NCBI RefSeq assembly: GCF_018831695.1
Contig: NC_056699.1
Coordinates: 929,001 to 993,000 of the forward strand
DNA length: 64,000 nucleotides
Reading direction: 5' to 3'
Source: Puntigrus tetrazona
Taxonomy: Eukaryota; Chordata; Actinopteri; Cypriniformes; Cyprinidae
In this document: one piece after another, positions 43,741-56,615 of the stretch
How positions within the stretch are numbered: the stretch's first letter is position 1
Layout of the letters: each line of letters starts with the position of its first letter
The notes under the pieces: model-generated
Database searches by the model: none
Seen by the model: only the letters and a program-made list of their open reading frames with translations
Told to the model about the DNA's origin: nothing
Translations under genes and position numbers: made by a program

Positions 43741-45600
43741 TTCTCCATAATACCCGATACGTATCAAAGAGCCCTGATATGAAACGCTGATGTCTCAATA
43801 ACGGAGAACCTCGCGTGAGGAGACGCCTCTCATTGGCTAATATTGAGTTTCGTCCCCCGGTGTGTCGCTGTGCTGAAATGGATTTTCTGACCCTGCTCTC
43901 TTTACATGGAGCAGCTGCTGAAGAGCTTGGCCCTGGTAATATTGAGCCCGGTGTCTGCTAGACTCGCTATTGAGCACAGCGTCCAACAGAACCACGATGG
44001 GAATGTATTGAATGGCGTCGTCAAAGCGCAGCTCCAGGAAAAGAGAGAAAGACGCTCGAGGTGTAGAGACTGAGATGAACACAGCCAGGCCACTGCTGGA
44101 CTTTATTTCCTGGAAGTCTGTGGCAAACGCCGTTGAAAAATTGTGAATATGTCGTTTTTATAAAATCATTTTTAATTTGTGAATAAATATTCTATTTGTT
44201 ATGCTATGTTATAAAACAATATTACCCTCAATACATTAAACATGCATAAGACAAAAAGTGCATTAAAATATAAAAACTTTATTTTACTTTTATAGAAAAT
44301 TTATAGAATTTTTTTTTATTGATCTATCCGTCTGTGTATTTATCATTGTTCTTTTAGTGTCATCAAAATACTAATATGCTTTTTGTTAATATTTTGAATG
44401 AGATTAAGCTCATTTTTAGCAAATCAGATTGGTTTTCTATTTTAATTTTAAGTTCACATCTGTCTAAACGGCTATATGGATTTTGTTAATGCTCTACCTA
44501 TTTGATATCGATTTAATTTTATTGATCTTATTTCATTTTAACACCAAGTACAAAACTTTAACTGAACAGTAAAATTATTTGTAAATTATTTCACTAATTA
44601 TGAGGGAAATTGGTAGTAAATACTGTATAGACAATTTTTTCTGTGATATTTTTCATGCAAAGTTTGGTTCATGTTTATTGCAAAAGAATCAGTCCATTTT
44701 AGTCAATAAAGAGGTCAAGTTATGGAAGAAAAAAGCGAGAGAAATGTTGGTTTCACTGTTGCTCTGGATGACTCTTGCCTTAATATCTTGCCATTTTTAA
44801 CATTAATTAAAAAAAAGCCAAGACGTGTATTTCTCCAGGGAGGTTTGTTTTGCTGCGAACACACGCCAGTTTCATTTCAATAATTATTTTGAGGGCAGAC
44901 ATTGATTCGCTGACCACATCATATTAAATCAACCACTGATTGGTCAGCCATCGATCCGCTGGAGCCTCGTATCGAATCGCAGCCGTCCTGTTTGTCATGA
45001 TGAAGATTTCATGATCAGAGTCACTTCAGGAGCCCAAGCGCATGCCAAATAATACGAGAGGGCCCGGCGTTTCGTAACGCACGAGCGAAGCGTCCTCAGC
45101 CTCTCTGCGTATGTTCAGAAACCACAGAGAGGTTTTGTGAAAGCGCAGATAAGAGGTCGGGAACTCTGCCTTCTTCGGTTCTCCTTCACTATTGGCCTCC
45201 CCTCACCCACTTTTCCTGTCAGTCGACAGCTTCTCGCTGCGAGGCTGTTGAAAATAACCGTATCGCTGAGAGCCCCAGGCCTTGTTTTAGCACCTCGAGC
45301 CCTGCGTTGGCTCTGAGAAAGCGGAATAAGGCTCCGTTCAGGCTCTGACAGGAAGAAGCAGCTTTTGCAAGGTGCGCGCCCTTTCTCTCCGTCTGTTTGC
45401 TGCGCACAGGATATGTGCAAAAGCCTAGTGCAACGCTGAACTGCAAATATCCTCATCGTGTGGCTTTAATATCCAGAAGCTGCTTTCAACTTCGTCAAGC
45501 TTCGAGCTGCTTGGAACTGAGAGCAGTTGAACTACAGTCAAGCTACACTTAACAACATCGATAATAAAAAGAATCCTTACTGAACCAGTTCATTTAAATT
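43741..45600. other. Single-copy non-coding sequence
   Basis: 43740-44110 and 44840-45460 are GC-richer; 44110-44820 is AT-rich. Overlapping open frames (43837-44093 minus, 45115-45456 minus) lack domains. No exon recognised. Confidence 0.4.
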
Positions 45601-46051
45601 AACAGATTTGTTTTGATGGTTTAAATAAAAATGAATAAAAAAAAAAACTCTTAACATTTTTTTTTTACTTGCTAATTTAATTAAACCAAATATTTTTAAT
45701 TAACATATTTACTCATTCATTTTTATTTTTATTTTTTTTTTATTTTAACTAAAATGAGCTAAATTACTAAAATAAAATAAAAAATTTAAGTATGGGTTTA
45801 TTTATTTGCATTTTTTCAGTTTTTAAATGTTCATGTAGAGTGACTGATCAAATAAACAGGATAAAAATAATATGCATTTATTCATTTTCTTTCATTCATT
45901 CGTTCATTCATTCATTCATTTATGTGTGTATGTATTTAACCTGTTAATTTGATTGAAGGCAACTGGTTAAAAGCATTTGTATTCTTTTTAATTAAACTTG
46001 TTAATTGAACTCTTAATCATTTTCTTTTAGAGAGATCAAATAAATCATAGA

Positions 46052-46106
<55 letters not shown>

Positions 46107-46133
46107 ATTTACATATAATTTATTTTTGATTTT

Positions 46134-46199
<66 letters not shown>

Positions 46200-46300
46200 T
46201 GAATCATGTCGTTTTAATTAACAGGTTCAAAAAATAATTTATTTATTTTATTAATTTATTTAATTTATTTATATATGAACCTGCTATTTAAAAGGAACTT
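45601..46300. repeat. AT-rich block with (TTCA)n and two (TA)n tracts
   Basis: (TTCA)n at about 45889-45921; (TA)n at about 46058-46097 and 46142-46199. The two TA tracts are about 45 bp apart and each is self-complementary. Confidence 0.85.
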
Positions 46301-48102
46301 TTCCAGAACTATTAGGAAAATATTCATAGAGGACGAAGATGCATGTTCAGCTGCATGCAAATGTTTGATGTGAAAAACAGTTTGTATACACCTGAGTGAA
46401 ATCTGTGGTTACGCTCGTAGTTTTTAGTAGCCAGTGTTCATTTCAGTAGAAACGTCGCGGGCTTGTTTGTTCCTGGGCTTTCTTTGTCGAGTGTTTTTGT
46501 ATGTGTGTGAATCAATAACAGAAGCCGGTCTGTGGTAACGCAGCGGTGACTGTGGCTACCTGACTAGCCACACTTCCGTACCCACATGCAAAGTAGCCTC
46601 AACCAGAGATCTCATTCAGCCAAAGACAGTCATGTAGAAACATGCATGCAGTAAAAACAGAAGTACGCCAGTCTGCTGCCTGCACGCCGTCTCAGGACTT
46701 TGGCTAACGTTCTTACAAGAATCTCTCAGGTTTATGAACCAAGTAGCACTGCAGTAGGGTTATAGGATGTTTTTCTGAGTGGGATCTTCACCTCCGATGG
46801 CTAGGAGAACATTCTAAAGTAACATATTTGTAAAAAAAAATTAAATGCGACTTTGATGTTTTTTAGGGTTTTTTTAACAACAATATATAAACCGTAGTAA
46901 CAACGTGATATCACATATCAATTAGCTTTAGGACGTTTATCACAGAAAGGACTGGTAACGGTCTTAACAAATATAAACCTTAAGAATATAAATTACAAAT
47001 ATAAAAACAGAGAAGATGCCTCTCACACAGTTCTTCAAAACTGAACCAGAACTGTCTTTCAGTTTCTTGAGAAAAGTGGTGCATCGCCAGAAAAAATATC
47101 ACTTGATATTTGAACGCTGAATACATTTTTCCATCAGTTAAAAATCGACTAATATATTGGCAACGATTGGACCAAAAACTTGCATGCGTTGTTTGTTGTT
47201 TAGCCCAGAGAACAGTGTTTTTTATAACCTATACTATATTTAGTGACCTATATATTTATCTGCTAAACTTAACGCATCTGCCAAACCTTAATGCATTTGA
47301 TTGGAAAGGCCCTAAGTAATGTATAATGCAAAGTTCGGATGAATTTCAGATTCCAGATGATCTTGCGAATCATGAAATAAAGTTTGCAGGAGCAGGCAAA
47401 ACATCCATTTTAACACCGGCTATCCTGGCATGCAGTGATAAGGTCCATCTTTGGAGATCTTGCTCCACCCTAGTGTGCAGATAACGGGGATCTGGAGAAG
47501 TCTGCAGGGTGGATTGAACGACACTGCCTAACACCTAATGACAAACATGATTCATCCCAAATGATCTTGTACCTGGAACTTTCTAAGTACCTTCAGTATC
47601 CGGGATAACAAAGATGGTGGATCCAAAATGAACAGTAATATATCATTCACATAGGAGATACTGCATATGTTGTCTTTAGGACTTTTTGATGTTGTCCTTA
47701 ATATTTTAGTTATATATATATTTGTATATATACTACATAGCAAGTCTGCATCGTATATGGTGCTTCACTTGTGGTCATGAGGCCAGGTCACAGTTAGTTT
47801 GAAGTTTAGGCTTCTACTAAAATCTCCTGAAAGAGCAATCATTTCCTAGCATCTAGCTTGATGACGGTCTTCCTGGTTTTAACTGCGAGACTCGCTGATC
47901 TCAATCAAATCATGACCCAAATAAAAAAAGACCACAAAACTCATTTCAGTGGTTAAAGTTCTAGCAAGCAGTGACATTGTGAATCTAAGAGGACTGGCTT
48001 CACAAGCGCGCTTCTCTTTTTCTGTTAAATGATTGACAGGCCAGTCACTGGATGGGGGGGGACTTCCTGATGGCACATCCTTTGCAGCATCAGTTATTGG
48101 CC
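46301..48102. other. Non-coding sequence, nothing recognised
   Basis: About 1.8 kb of single-copy sequence. The short frames at 47110 and 47552 lack domains. Confidence 0.45.
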
Positions 48103-48131
48103 CTGTGTGTGTGTGTGTGTGTGTGTGTGTC
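48103..48131. repeat. (GT)n microsatellite
   Basis: About 14 GT units, preceded by a G8 run at 48053-48061. Confidence 0.95.
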
Positions 48132-48319
48132 ATTAGATGTCACAAAGACCCTTTCAGTTAGACAGGCTGAGAGTTCCTAACGGTGGCCTTACAGCTGCAG
48201 CTTCCTTCCTCTGCTGTATCTGCTTCACAGGAAGCTGTTATTCAATGTTTTCACTGCAATATTAAGCCTAAATATTAAAAGAACTGTAAAAAAACTAACA
48301 AAAAAAACCTGTGGTGGTA

Positions 48320-49080
48320 CCCGTGATGGTGTCAAATGATCTTAATATGGTATTCCTACATGCACCGTGGAGATAATATGGTTTGTGCATATGTGAAAGC
48401 TGTGCTTTTTTGGTTTTAGGGCATCTAATACAGTTCTAACATGGTGTTCTACTTCGTTTTTTGGGCATAAAATGTGGTCTTACTGTGGTTTTTGGAAATG
48501 TACCACATACATCATGGCTCTACTATGTTTTTCTGCATGCATTATGGTAGCATTGTGACTTTTGGATATGTATCGTGGCTCTGTATGGTTTTTGGACAAG
48601 TATCATGGCTCTACTTTTTTGGACATGAAATATGGTTCTACTATGGTTTTTATGCATGCATTACGGTTTTTGAAAGTGTATCATTGTTCTGTTATGGTTT
48701 TTGGACATGTGTCATGGTTCGGCTTCATTTGTCTTCATTTTTGAAAAGTGGTTCTACTGTGGTTTTAGGAAATGTACCATGGTAATACTGTGGTTTTTGA
48801 ACATGCATCATGGTTCTACTATATTTTTATACATGTATTTTGAGAAAACTGTGACTTTTGGAAGTGTATGGTTCTATGTGGTTTTTGGACACGTGTCATG
48901 GTTCTACTTAGTTTGTTCTTTGGACATTTAATATGGTTCTGCTCTGGTTTTTGGACATGTACCATGGTAATACTAGATTTTGGGTATGTATCATGGTTCT
49001 ACTATGGTCTTCATACATGTATTGTGGTTCTATTATGGTTTTTGGACATGCATCATGGTTCTGCTATACATGTACGCCAA
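48320..49080 (+). repeat. 31-bp minisatellite, degenerate
   Basis: The unit ATGGTTCTACTATGGTTTTT + GGACATGTATC recurs with decay. Consecutive anchors at 48933, 48964, 48993, 49024 and 49055 are spaced 29-31 bases, and similar spacing extends left with more variation. Because 31 is not a multiple of three, every plus frame reads the same words in turn, which explains the 60-138-codon frames rich in VSWFYYGF-like peptides. These are not genes. Confidence 0.85.
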
Positions 49081-49500
49081 TTCAATACAAATAAGTGGTA
49101 CGACCATGGGGTTCTTGAGAGTACATTAGACTACTGTATAAAACCATTGTACTTTACCACGGTATCATGCATCCTATTGATTTTTTATTCCTCACTATTG
49201 CGTGTTTTTATTATATTTTATGTTTGTGTGTGTGTACGTGTGCATGCCAGAAAATATACAAAATCTATGTTAATAATATGTTAATAAGAACAGAACATTA
49301 GCTTTTAATTCAGAGGTCATTTACATATTCTATGCCGAGCTCATTTGCGTATACTCTCATGTTTCTGCCTTTTCTTCTTTGGCCTGTACAGTAGATTCCT
49401 CGACACTATTTTGACTGCTATCCTCCCATCTTTGACCCTTATCACATTTATTTACATACTTTACTCCCTCTCATCGCCGTCCGCTGGTTTTTCGGTTCTT
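49081..49500. other. Non-coding sequence
   Basis: TACCATGG-type words and a short GT run at about 49225-49237; no gene. Confidence 0.45.
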
Positions 49501-49920
49501 CAGACAGACAGCTCTCATCACACAGACGCAAATAGTTCATCTTGCGCGTCTCCTTTTAAAGCCTGCATGCGTCCGTCTGCGAGAATGCCATCCACGAACT
49601 TTTACGATGCGCGTCTGCTGCAGTAATTATGTCCGTGTGACTCAGCGGCTCTTGGCGCAGTTCGCATCACCTGTTTCCAGCGCCGTCGTCCAGGCGCCCG
49701 CGCGCGTGTGTGTGTGTGTGTGTGTGTGTTCATGGTGAGCTATGCTTAGTCAGAGGAGAAGCAGCGAGCGGCAGAGCAGTTGTCTATGTTTAGTCACAGC
49801 AGCATCAGTGATACAGCACACAGCCGGACAGACTCTCCTCTGGTCGCCGTCTGGCCGAGGAAGAAAGCCGTGGTCATGTCTAGCCACCGTGTCTTCGCGC
49901 TCCGTTTAGCTAATGCTTAA
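49501..49920. other. CpG-richer block with (GT)n at 49706-49730
   Basis: Contains GCGCCGTCGTCCAGGCGCCC and CGCGCGCGTG running into about 12 GT units, then CAGCGAGCGGCAGAGCAG. It resembles an internal promoter or CpG-rich regulatory block by composition, but no exon or start site is evident. Confidence 0.35.
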
Positions 49921-50028
49921 ACACGGCTGTGTGAAATGGACTAACATGAACTCTGTGTGTTTGTACACACGAGCACCGAGAAAGGACATAAGAAAGGCCA
50001 GTGAAAATAGAGATGATGATAAAGGACT

Positions 50029-50031
<3 letters not shown>

Positions 50032-50105
<74 letters not shown>
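50032..50105. repeat. (TA)n microsatellite
   Basis: About 36 uninterrupted AT units. Confidence 0.97.
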
Positions 50106-50111
<6 letters not shown>

Positions 50112-50880
50112 TAATTAAAATATTTTTGAGATAGTTTATATAAATAATTAAAAAAATTAAAACTGCATTCCGTAACAGGTTTTTTGGGGGTTAAAATTGA
50201 GCCAAAATGACAATTTTAAAGCAAGTACATAACCAGATAGTGTTTAAAATGATCTCCTTTGGTAACATTATAGTAACATTTTAATGATTTGATGGGTATT
50301 TGTCATTACGTCCGTCCTTTAAACATGAAGAGGTTGTCCTGCAGGTGGAGATCATTCATGGAGGCTTTCATAGGCTTTTTCTCAACAGTTGAAATAATTC
50401 AACATTTTATGTTGATGGCGGATTTTAATCCAAAAGCTTTTGCATTTATGCATTTATGTTTTAATGTGCATCTGATTACAGATAGCCTACATGGAATACA
50501 ATTCTGTATATATTTAATGAATTTAATGAACTTTCTCTGACAAAATAGCAAAAATGCATGTTTTAAATTAAGATATTATTTAATGTGTACTTTTTTATTA
50601 ATTGTATTTTTATTTTACTACTAATTTACACTACTTCTACTATTATTATTATTATTATGTATATATTTTTTTTTTTTTTTATTATTTTGACAGCGTAAAC
50701 TCATAATAAAGAGATGAGAAATTCATTTTGAAATCGGAGACGTCTTTTGATTGCAGTTTGTGGTCTCTTGGTAAATCTGAGTTTGAGGCGTTACTGAGAT
50801 TTTAGCAGAATACTTTTCACGTGTTCTCCATGTAATCTCCTCGGCAGAATAAATAAACGACCTTTGCGCTTGTTCGTTCC
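50106..50880. other. AT-rich non-coding sequence
   Basis: (TAT)n at about 50641-50657 and a 16-T run near 50666. No gene. Confidence 0.5.
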
Positions 50881-51195
50881 CAGTAGTCTTCAGACAGTGT
50901 CTGTATGATCCCACGCTGTCCTTGCAGTCTCTGTAATCTATGGGAGTGCATTACAGACTGGCCTCTGAGGCCCCGCCCCTTCTCCTCTTTGACCCCGCCC
51001 GCGCCCCGGGGACACTGGACCATGTGGCGAACTGGCCCGGGATCTGAGAGTCCTGCCGTCCTGTTTGATCTGCTTCTGCGCCGCTCCGCTCAACATCCGC
51101 AGCACAGGAAGAGGATCTCTAATAAAGCCTCTTCATTTCCTTTTATTTTCATTTCTCTACAATCTCCTTTCTTGCTGAAAAAAACAGCCTAGACC
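50881..51195. other. GC-rich single-copy block
   Basis: Contains GAGGCCCCGCCCCTTCTCC and CCCGCCCGCGCCCCGGGG, GC-box-like words. A 95-codon plus frame reads as proline- and leucine-rich nonsense. Possibly regulatory; no exon is called. Confidence 0.35.
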
Positions 51196-52437
51196 TGCTA
51201 AATCTGGATCAGCTGGTGTCCAACTGAACCTGGACACGTTTTGGGACACTTTTCGTACTGGTTTTAGCATTGCTATGCTGGTTAAACTGCAATAATAACC
51301 AGTGTAACAGACCTCCATTGCCTAAAACCATTTAAAGAGGCCTTGTATTTTTATTTTATGATATATGAGAAACTAGAGAATGGGTTTGACACATTGCATG
51401 CCAAACTCAAACATGAATATCCTTTCCTAGCTTGTTTAGATTTTCCAGTATCTCTTCTCAGTTTATTTTTATATATTTTTTATTTTAAACACATTAAAAT
51501 GTACAAATATTTTATACAAATGTTTTTCACACGTTTTTAAATATTTGTATAAAATATTTGAATTACTAAAAGTTTTTAAATGTAATAATTTACTGATTTA
51601 GAAAAATATAAAATAAAATGATTGCTTTATTAATAAATAAATAAAAATATGTAAAAAAATTAGATGGTAAAAATATATGCTATGTTGATATATATTAAGT
51701 ATAATTTAAAATAATATAAATTATACGAATATACATATGTTTTACACGTAAATATGTATATATACAAATATATATGGTATATATGTATATCATTTTGCCT
51801 GACAACTTAATCTGCCTCCATTCTGAAGTGTAACGTCCTCTTTCACAAAAATCGAGTCCCACTTTATTTTTTTTTCCTCACTGAATATCCTGTTTAATTC
51901 TAAAATCCAGCAGGTTGCAGTAGTAAATGCTTGCATGTTGACTTGGAGCGACGTGACCCGAGCCGTGTCCTGTGTTAGTAGGTACACCTTCACCAGAGCA
52001 GTCAATACCGAGTGCCGGTCGCCTCCTCAGTGATCCAGCAGAGACGCGGGACAGAAACTGGCAGCGGCAGCTCAGAAATATTGATCAGTGTCCCATAAAG
52101 CATGAATAGACTGGCTGAGGATCGGAGGGTGTTGCCATTGATTGCAACATGGCTCTTGACAGGAGCCTCTTTGTTCCTTTGAAGACTGTAACTGAGAGTG
52201 CTAATCGCTGCTCCATGAGTGCTTTGTCTGATGTTTTATAGACACAAATGATCTGACTGACTGCTGAGATGTTTAGGCTGGATTAGTCGCATCGTCGCGA
52301 GGCCCGACAATAGCTCGACTGTTAGAGCGCTGTCATCAGCAGCCCGAGGCGTGTCAGCAGCTTTCTTCACGTTTCTTTCTCTTTCTAAACCCGTCCCTCC
52401 ACCTAGGCAAGTCCTCGTCTGAGAAGCATCACTCATA
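51196..52437. other. Non-coding, AT-rich 51470-51800
   Basis: TATATGTATATATACAAA-type runs at 51700-51790. The rest is unremarkable single-copy sequence. Confidence 0.5.
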
Positions 52438-52995
52438 TTGCGAGGTGTGTTTCTGCCACAGAGCAGAAGAAGAAAAAGGAAATTATTTGCATGCAAAATT
52501 CTGAGGAAAATGTGGAATTCCAAGAAGAGTCTTCATTATGAACAGAATTATAGTAAAAAAGAGCAAGCTTTCACTGACCTCGGCTTGAAAATGCATAGCT
52601 CTGTTGTGTGTAAAGAGTACAAATCAATGGATAAGACAAGTGTTGAAAGATAAACAGTATGCATTTGAAACGATATGGAGACCGTTTGTAAATTACATCA
52701 AAGATTTGAATATAATGCACGAAGAAGGGAAAGTTAATCTAATGCAGCTCCGATTTTTAGACATTAAACTTTTCAAAGGAGATTTGCTTTGTTTTGAATT
52801 TATTGCTTATAAAAAAAGATTACTAGGTACTAAAACAGGAGGAACATTTTTCTGTTGTTTTTTCTTTTCGTTTGGGTTTTTTGTTAGAGAAGAGAAAGAA
52901 AGAAAATTATTTTATTTTATTTTTATTATTGTATTTGTATATTTTTATTCTGTGGTGGAATTTAGCATTTATACTATATTACCTCTTTGAAAGGT
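52438..52995 (+). other. Overlapping open frames, unrecognised (probably not a gene)
   Basis: Two frames, 71 and 128 codons, overlap. The second begins with a mixed, protein-like stretch (QYAFETIWRPFVNYIKDLN) that faintly recalls the C-terminal end of LINE-type ORFs, then degenerates into a Phe/Tyr/Val run encoded by T-rich DNA. A decayed mobile-element frame is possible but unsupported. Confidence 0.15.
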
Positions 52996-53429
52996 TTTTA
53001 CTAAAACTTAAAAATGTGAAAATTAAAACTTGAAATTAAAATAAAAATCCAATTTAAAAATAATGATACATTTCTAGAATAGTGTAAAATTATACTAAAA
53101 TATCAGTATCAATTAACTTTAAACTTTAAAAGCAGAATACTCTAGTAATAAAGCGTGTTAATATTTTATGCAATATTGCTTCTCCAAGTAAATTTATCTG
53201 CTACGTTATAACTGGAAAATAAGCCTTGAAGGTTTGCAGTGCTGTATCTCATTACTAATAATACATGCTTCCCCGAAGAAGATGATACATCTGTAGCGCT
53301 TAGGTGAAACATTTTTGAAAACAGTAACAATGTATATTAATCTATAGTTCTGTGTCCTGCTGGAAACGTGCGTCCCAACACCGCCTCTTTTCTCAGCGTC
53401 CTGTCTGATTTATGTGGTACACTAGTAAG
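52996..53429. other. AT-rich non-coding sequence
   Basis: No gene or repeat recognised. Confidence 0.5.
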
Positions 53430-53990
53430 AAATCATCCGTCACGCATTATCTTCCATTCGGCTTGATTACTTTTGCAGCAATTAAGCGCTGACGGTGATG
53501 CCGAACGACGTTTTCAGAATACGCGTCGCTTCTCCAAATGCAGCCGGTCGCTTTCCATGCCACTCCGCCCCGCCACCGCGCCCTGAAGCTGCGAGACGCA
53601 ACAGGAAATGCCAATATAACGGTCAATGCAGGCATCAGGAAGACGCAGTCAGAGCCGCTTCTGCAAACCACAGAAACTATCTCCTGGACCTTGATAATGG
53701 AGCATCGGAGCTCCAGTGGATCCATCCTCGAGTAGACTCTCCACCGTTCCTTCTGCCGTGGTGGTTAACGACTTTCTCCTGCGTTTAGGGGCTTCCGTGT
53801 GTCCATTGCTAATTTATTAATCTGTGGATTTCTTCTCGGCGACGCCGTGCCGGCTGGAATCTTCTTCTGGCTGTTTGGTAGGCCCTCGTCCGCATAATGG
53901 TTTGAGCGATGCTGAGAACTGCAGAAGGCGGCTGGAGTGCTTTGTCCCAGGACTTTCTGAGTTATTAATTGATTTTTGTGGGTGACTAAT
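53430..53990. other. GC-richer single-copy block, candidate conserved element
   Basis: Includes TTTTGCAGCAATTAAGCGCT and TTATTAATTGATTTTTGTGG beside GC-rich stretches. Open frames of 65-97 codons exist on both strands with no domain. Composition and sharp boundaries fit a conserved non-coding element; unproven. Confidence 0.3.
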
Positions 53991-54255
53991 GACTTTTTTT
54001 ATTGAGCAGTTTCCTCACGCTCCTGGAGTGAAAAGTCGAACTGACCGCACTCAAACTCTGTAGCTCTGATAATGGAGGGTGGCTCTCTGGACAAACCCGC
54101 GGTTGCTCTCCCCAGCAAACACAACGGATGGAGACTTCTGAATCAACATTTTACAAAAAAAAATAGATTTATTCCAAAGTTGGAGGATTTTTGTATTTAG
54201 AAATTTAGGAATTCAAAAGACCTGTTGAAACATCCAAAGGGACATCTGCAACATT
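53991..54255. other. Non-coding sequence
   Basis: Nothing recognised. Confidence 0.5.
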
Positions 54256-54285
54256 TATATATATATATATATATATATATATCCT

Positions 54286-54317
<32 letters not shown>
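54256..54317. repeat. Paired (TA)n tracts
   Basis: Two TA runs of about 13 and 15 units separated by CCTCC; followed by a 9-T run. Confidence 0.95.
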
Positions 54318-54320
<3 letters not shown>

Positions 54321-54639
54321 TTTTTTTTCGTCTTAGTTTTAATACTTTACTGTGAAATGTTTCTCAAGATTGAGTATTGATGCTGGACGTTCAAGCACTA
54401 TCACTGCTTTTTCTACTCTGTTCTGTAAGTTCATAGAATATAGCTGTTTTATACAGAATATTACCATTTTTTAATCAAAATGGGGTTATCATGAGGCATG
54501 AAATCATACTCTCGTTTAATTTTAACATCTTTTTTTTTTTTTTGATTATAATTAGCCACTGCCCTTTAAGCATCAAGTTTAGTGAGTTGTTAAATCTGCA
54601 GGTTTTGGGCGAACATGTCTTCAGCTAGCATTCATTCAG
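54318..54639. other. Non-coding sequence up to assembly gap
   Basis: A 15-T run near 54530; nothing gene-like. Confidence 0.5.
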
Positions 54640-54739
54640 NNNNNNNNNNNNNNNNNNNNNNNNNNNNNNNNNNNNNNNNNNNNNNNNNNNNNNNNNNNNN
54701 NNNNNNNNNNNNNNNNNNNNNNNNNNNNNNNNNNNNNNN
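54640..54739. other. Assembly gap (100 N)
   Basis: Exactly 100 N. This is the conventional placeholder for a gap of unknown size, so distances across it are unreliable. Confidence 0.99.
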
Positions 54740-55109
54740 AGGAATAGCCTGCTTTTTCACGGTTGCATCAGATTCAGATTCTGGCGAAATACAAAGGAAT
54801 GCGGCTTTCTTTTATGTTTTTAGTATTACATAAAAAGCGCTAACCTTTAAATGTTCAAACAAAGCCCTGCAAATGCAATCTAATCATTTATTAGGTGAGA
54901 CTGTGACAATTGAACATCAGTAGTGTTCAACATTGATTTATAGTGCTACACGGCCTCAAAATGGCTTTACATACAGAATACATGAGTTGGAGTTTATTCA
55001 ACATTTTTAGCAGAATTACATGAGCTGTTTGAGCGAGATCATTTTATATTTGAGCCTTTAAACTCCATGTTAATTTTATAAAAGTGTTTTGAGGGTGGCG
55101 TCAATGTTT
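54740..55109. other. Non-coding sequence
   Basis: Nothing recognised. Confidence 0.5.
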
Positions 55110-55420
55110 TACAGATTTGGCTACTGCGGATAGTAGCCACCTTAAGTTACCGATTGCTTGCCTTGTAAAGGAGCAGTTAACCCCAAATAGATACATTAAA
55201 TTAGAATCATCCATAAATCAATTTACACAGCAATTTACTCACCCCTCGGACATCCATAGTCTGTTATTTCTACAAATAAAACAGGTTGAAGACATAATAC
55301 ATCAATGGATGCTCTACCAGTGAATGGGTGTAATCGAGCAGTCCCAACAGCTATTAAAACATTGCAATAATCACAAACACATCTACATCTTTAGGCGGCC
55401 TGGAGGAGGCACATTTTCAA
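55110..55420 (+). mobile_element. Half-copy of the palindromic element
   Basis: AAGGAGCAGTTAACCCCAAA, CAATTTACTCACCCCTCGGA, CCAGTGAATGGGTGTAATCG and CCCAACAGCTATTAAAACAT match the left arm of the element at 40385, then the sequence jumps to ACATCTACATCTTTAGGCGG, the opposite outer end. The centre is deleted. Confidence 0.65.
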
Positions 55421-55700
55421 CCTTTTAATTTTGGGGTGATTTATTTATTTTAAATTAGTGTTATTTTAGTAGCACTAATATACTATTATTTTGAATTATA
55501 CTGTTTGCACACATTTATTTTTAGCCTGGTGACATGATTCAGGTCAGGATTTATTTGAAGTATTTAGTCAAATTTACTTATTCATTTGTTTTTGTTTGTT
55601 TGTTTTTTTAAGTCTGTTTTATTCACCTTTTGTCATTTCAGACATTCAGAACTAGGCAGAGATTTGCCTTGGCAACTCACTTGATTGTGTGTTAACATTT
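55421..55700. repeat. AT-rich sequence with a TTGCCTTGGCAACT repeat fragment
   Basis: The word GATTTGCCTTGGCAACTCAC matches the dispersed family noted at 43425 and 43700. Confidence 0.5.
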
Positions 55701-56215
55701 AATTCCTTACATCTGTGTTTTAATAGCTTTGAATTATTTTATGAGTGTGGCAACAGCTGCATATAAACCGTTGCATTTACCTTTGCCTTTCTAAAATTAT
55801 GATTGTTAGATGATAATGCAGGCAAATCCACAGACATAAGTGAGACTTGAGCCATATCTAGTGAAAAATGGTAAGGCTACGTTATACAGTGGACTTTTGA
55901 CACAAACAACATGTGTACCACTTTCCCACTATGCCGTAACAATCCTCTAATTACCTACAACTAGAGTTTTTGCCTAAACAAGCATTCTTATTTTCTTGCA
56001 AAATTACGTCTACTTACAAAACATACAAGTCTGAGCATGACCTATTGTTAGAAGTATGGCTGAGTTCATGTTATAATCACATATGGAAGGAATTTCCTGC
56101 TGAAGAAAGGGCCTTATTAAGCTTTCCTGAAACACTTCACTATTATAGGTGCTCTTTACGTGTGGCAAGTCCAGTTGATCAAGCATCTTCTTATCTCTAA
56201 CTTCATATATTCTGC
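55701..56215. other. Non-coding sequence
   Basis: A 76-codon frame at 55970-56200 has no domain. Confidence 0.5.
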
Positions 56216-56615
56216 CTCAGGCATCTCTTTAATACTGGGGAAATGAATCCGCGCTTCTTTCACGGGAAAGTCGGTTCCTGCGGCGTTTCCCCTTCCGTCG
56301 AAAGTGCGCGCGTTTCATTGTTGAGTTATGGAGTTAACACTACCGTAACTTGCCAGTTGATATCAGAGGCCGCTGGCCCACAATGAGCTGGTTTCGCGTG
56401 ATGCCTGGTGATGATATCAAGCATCAGCCCTTGATGGCATCCGCGACTTCGGTAATAACATTCGCGAGGCGTGACGGAAGATGTACGGCCCAAACCCAGT
56501 TTCCTATGATATAAATCATTTTTATGGTGACTGCGTGATAGTTTTGGTGTTGAGCAATGCTGTCGCAGAAATTGAGCTTTGAGGATTTCAGCCAGTGCCA
56601 TTTAGTCAATTTTTA
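56216..56615. other. GC-richer single-copy block, candidate conserved element
   Basis: Sharply less AT-rich than both flanks, with words such as GAATCCGCGCTTCTTTCACG, GTTGATATCAGAGGCCGCTG and AAATTGAGCTTTGAGGATTT. Minus-strand frames (91 and 61 codons) lack domains. I infer a possible conserved non-coding element. Confidence 0.35.

Noticed and set aside
48474..49284. Four overlapping frames of 60-138 codons with recurrent Trp-Phe-Tyr-Gly peptides
   Set aside because: By-product of the 31-bp minisatellite, with the same peptide words appearing in each frame.
52604..52870. Possible LINE ORF C-terminal fragment
   Set aside because: Only a faint resemblance, no reverse transcriptase motif (no YADD-type box) and no flanking LINE sequence.
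54615..54833. Open frame spanning the run of N
   Set aside because: Continuity across an assembly gap of unknown size is meaningless.
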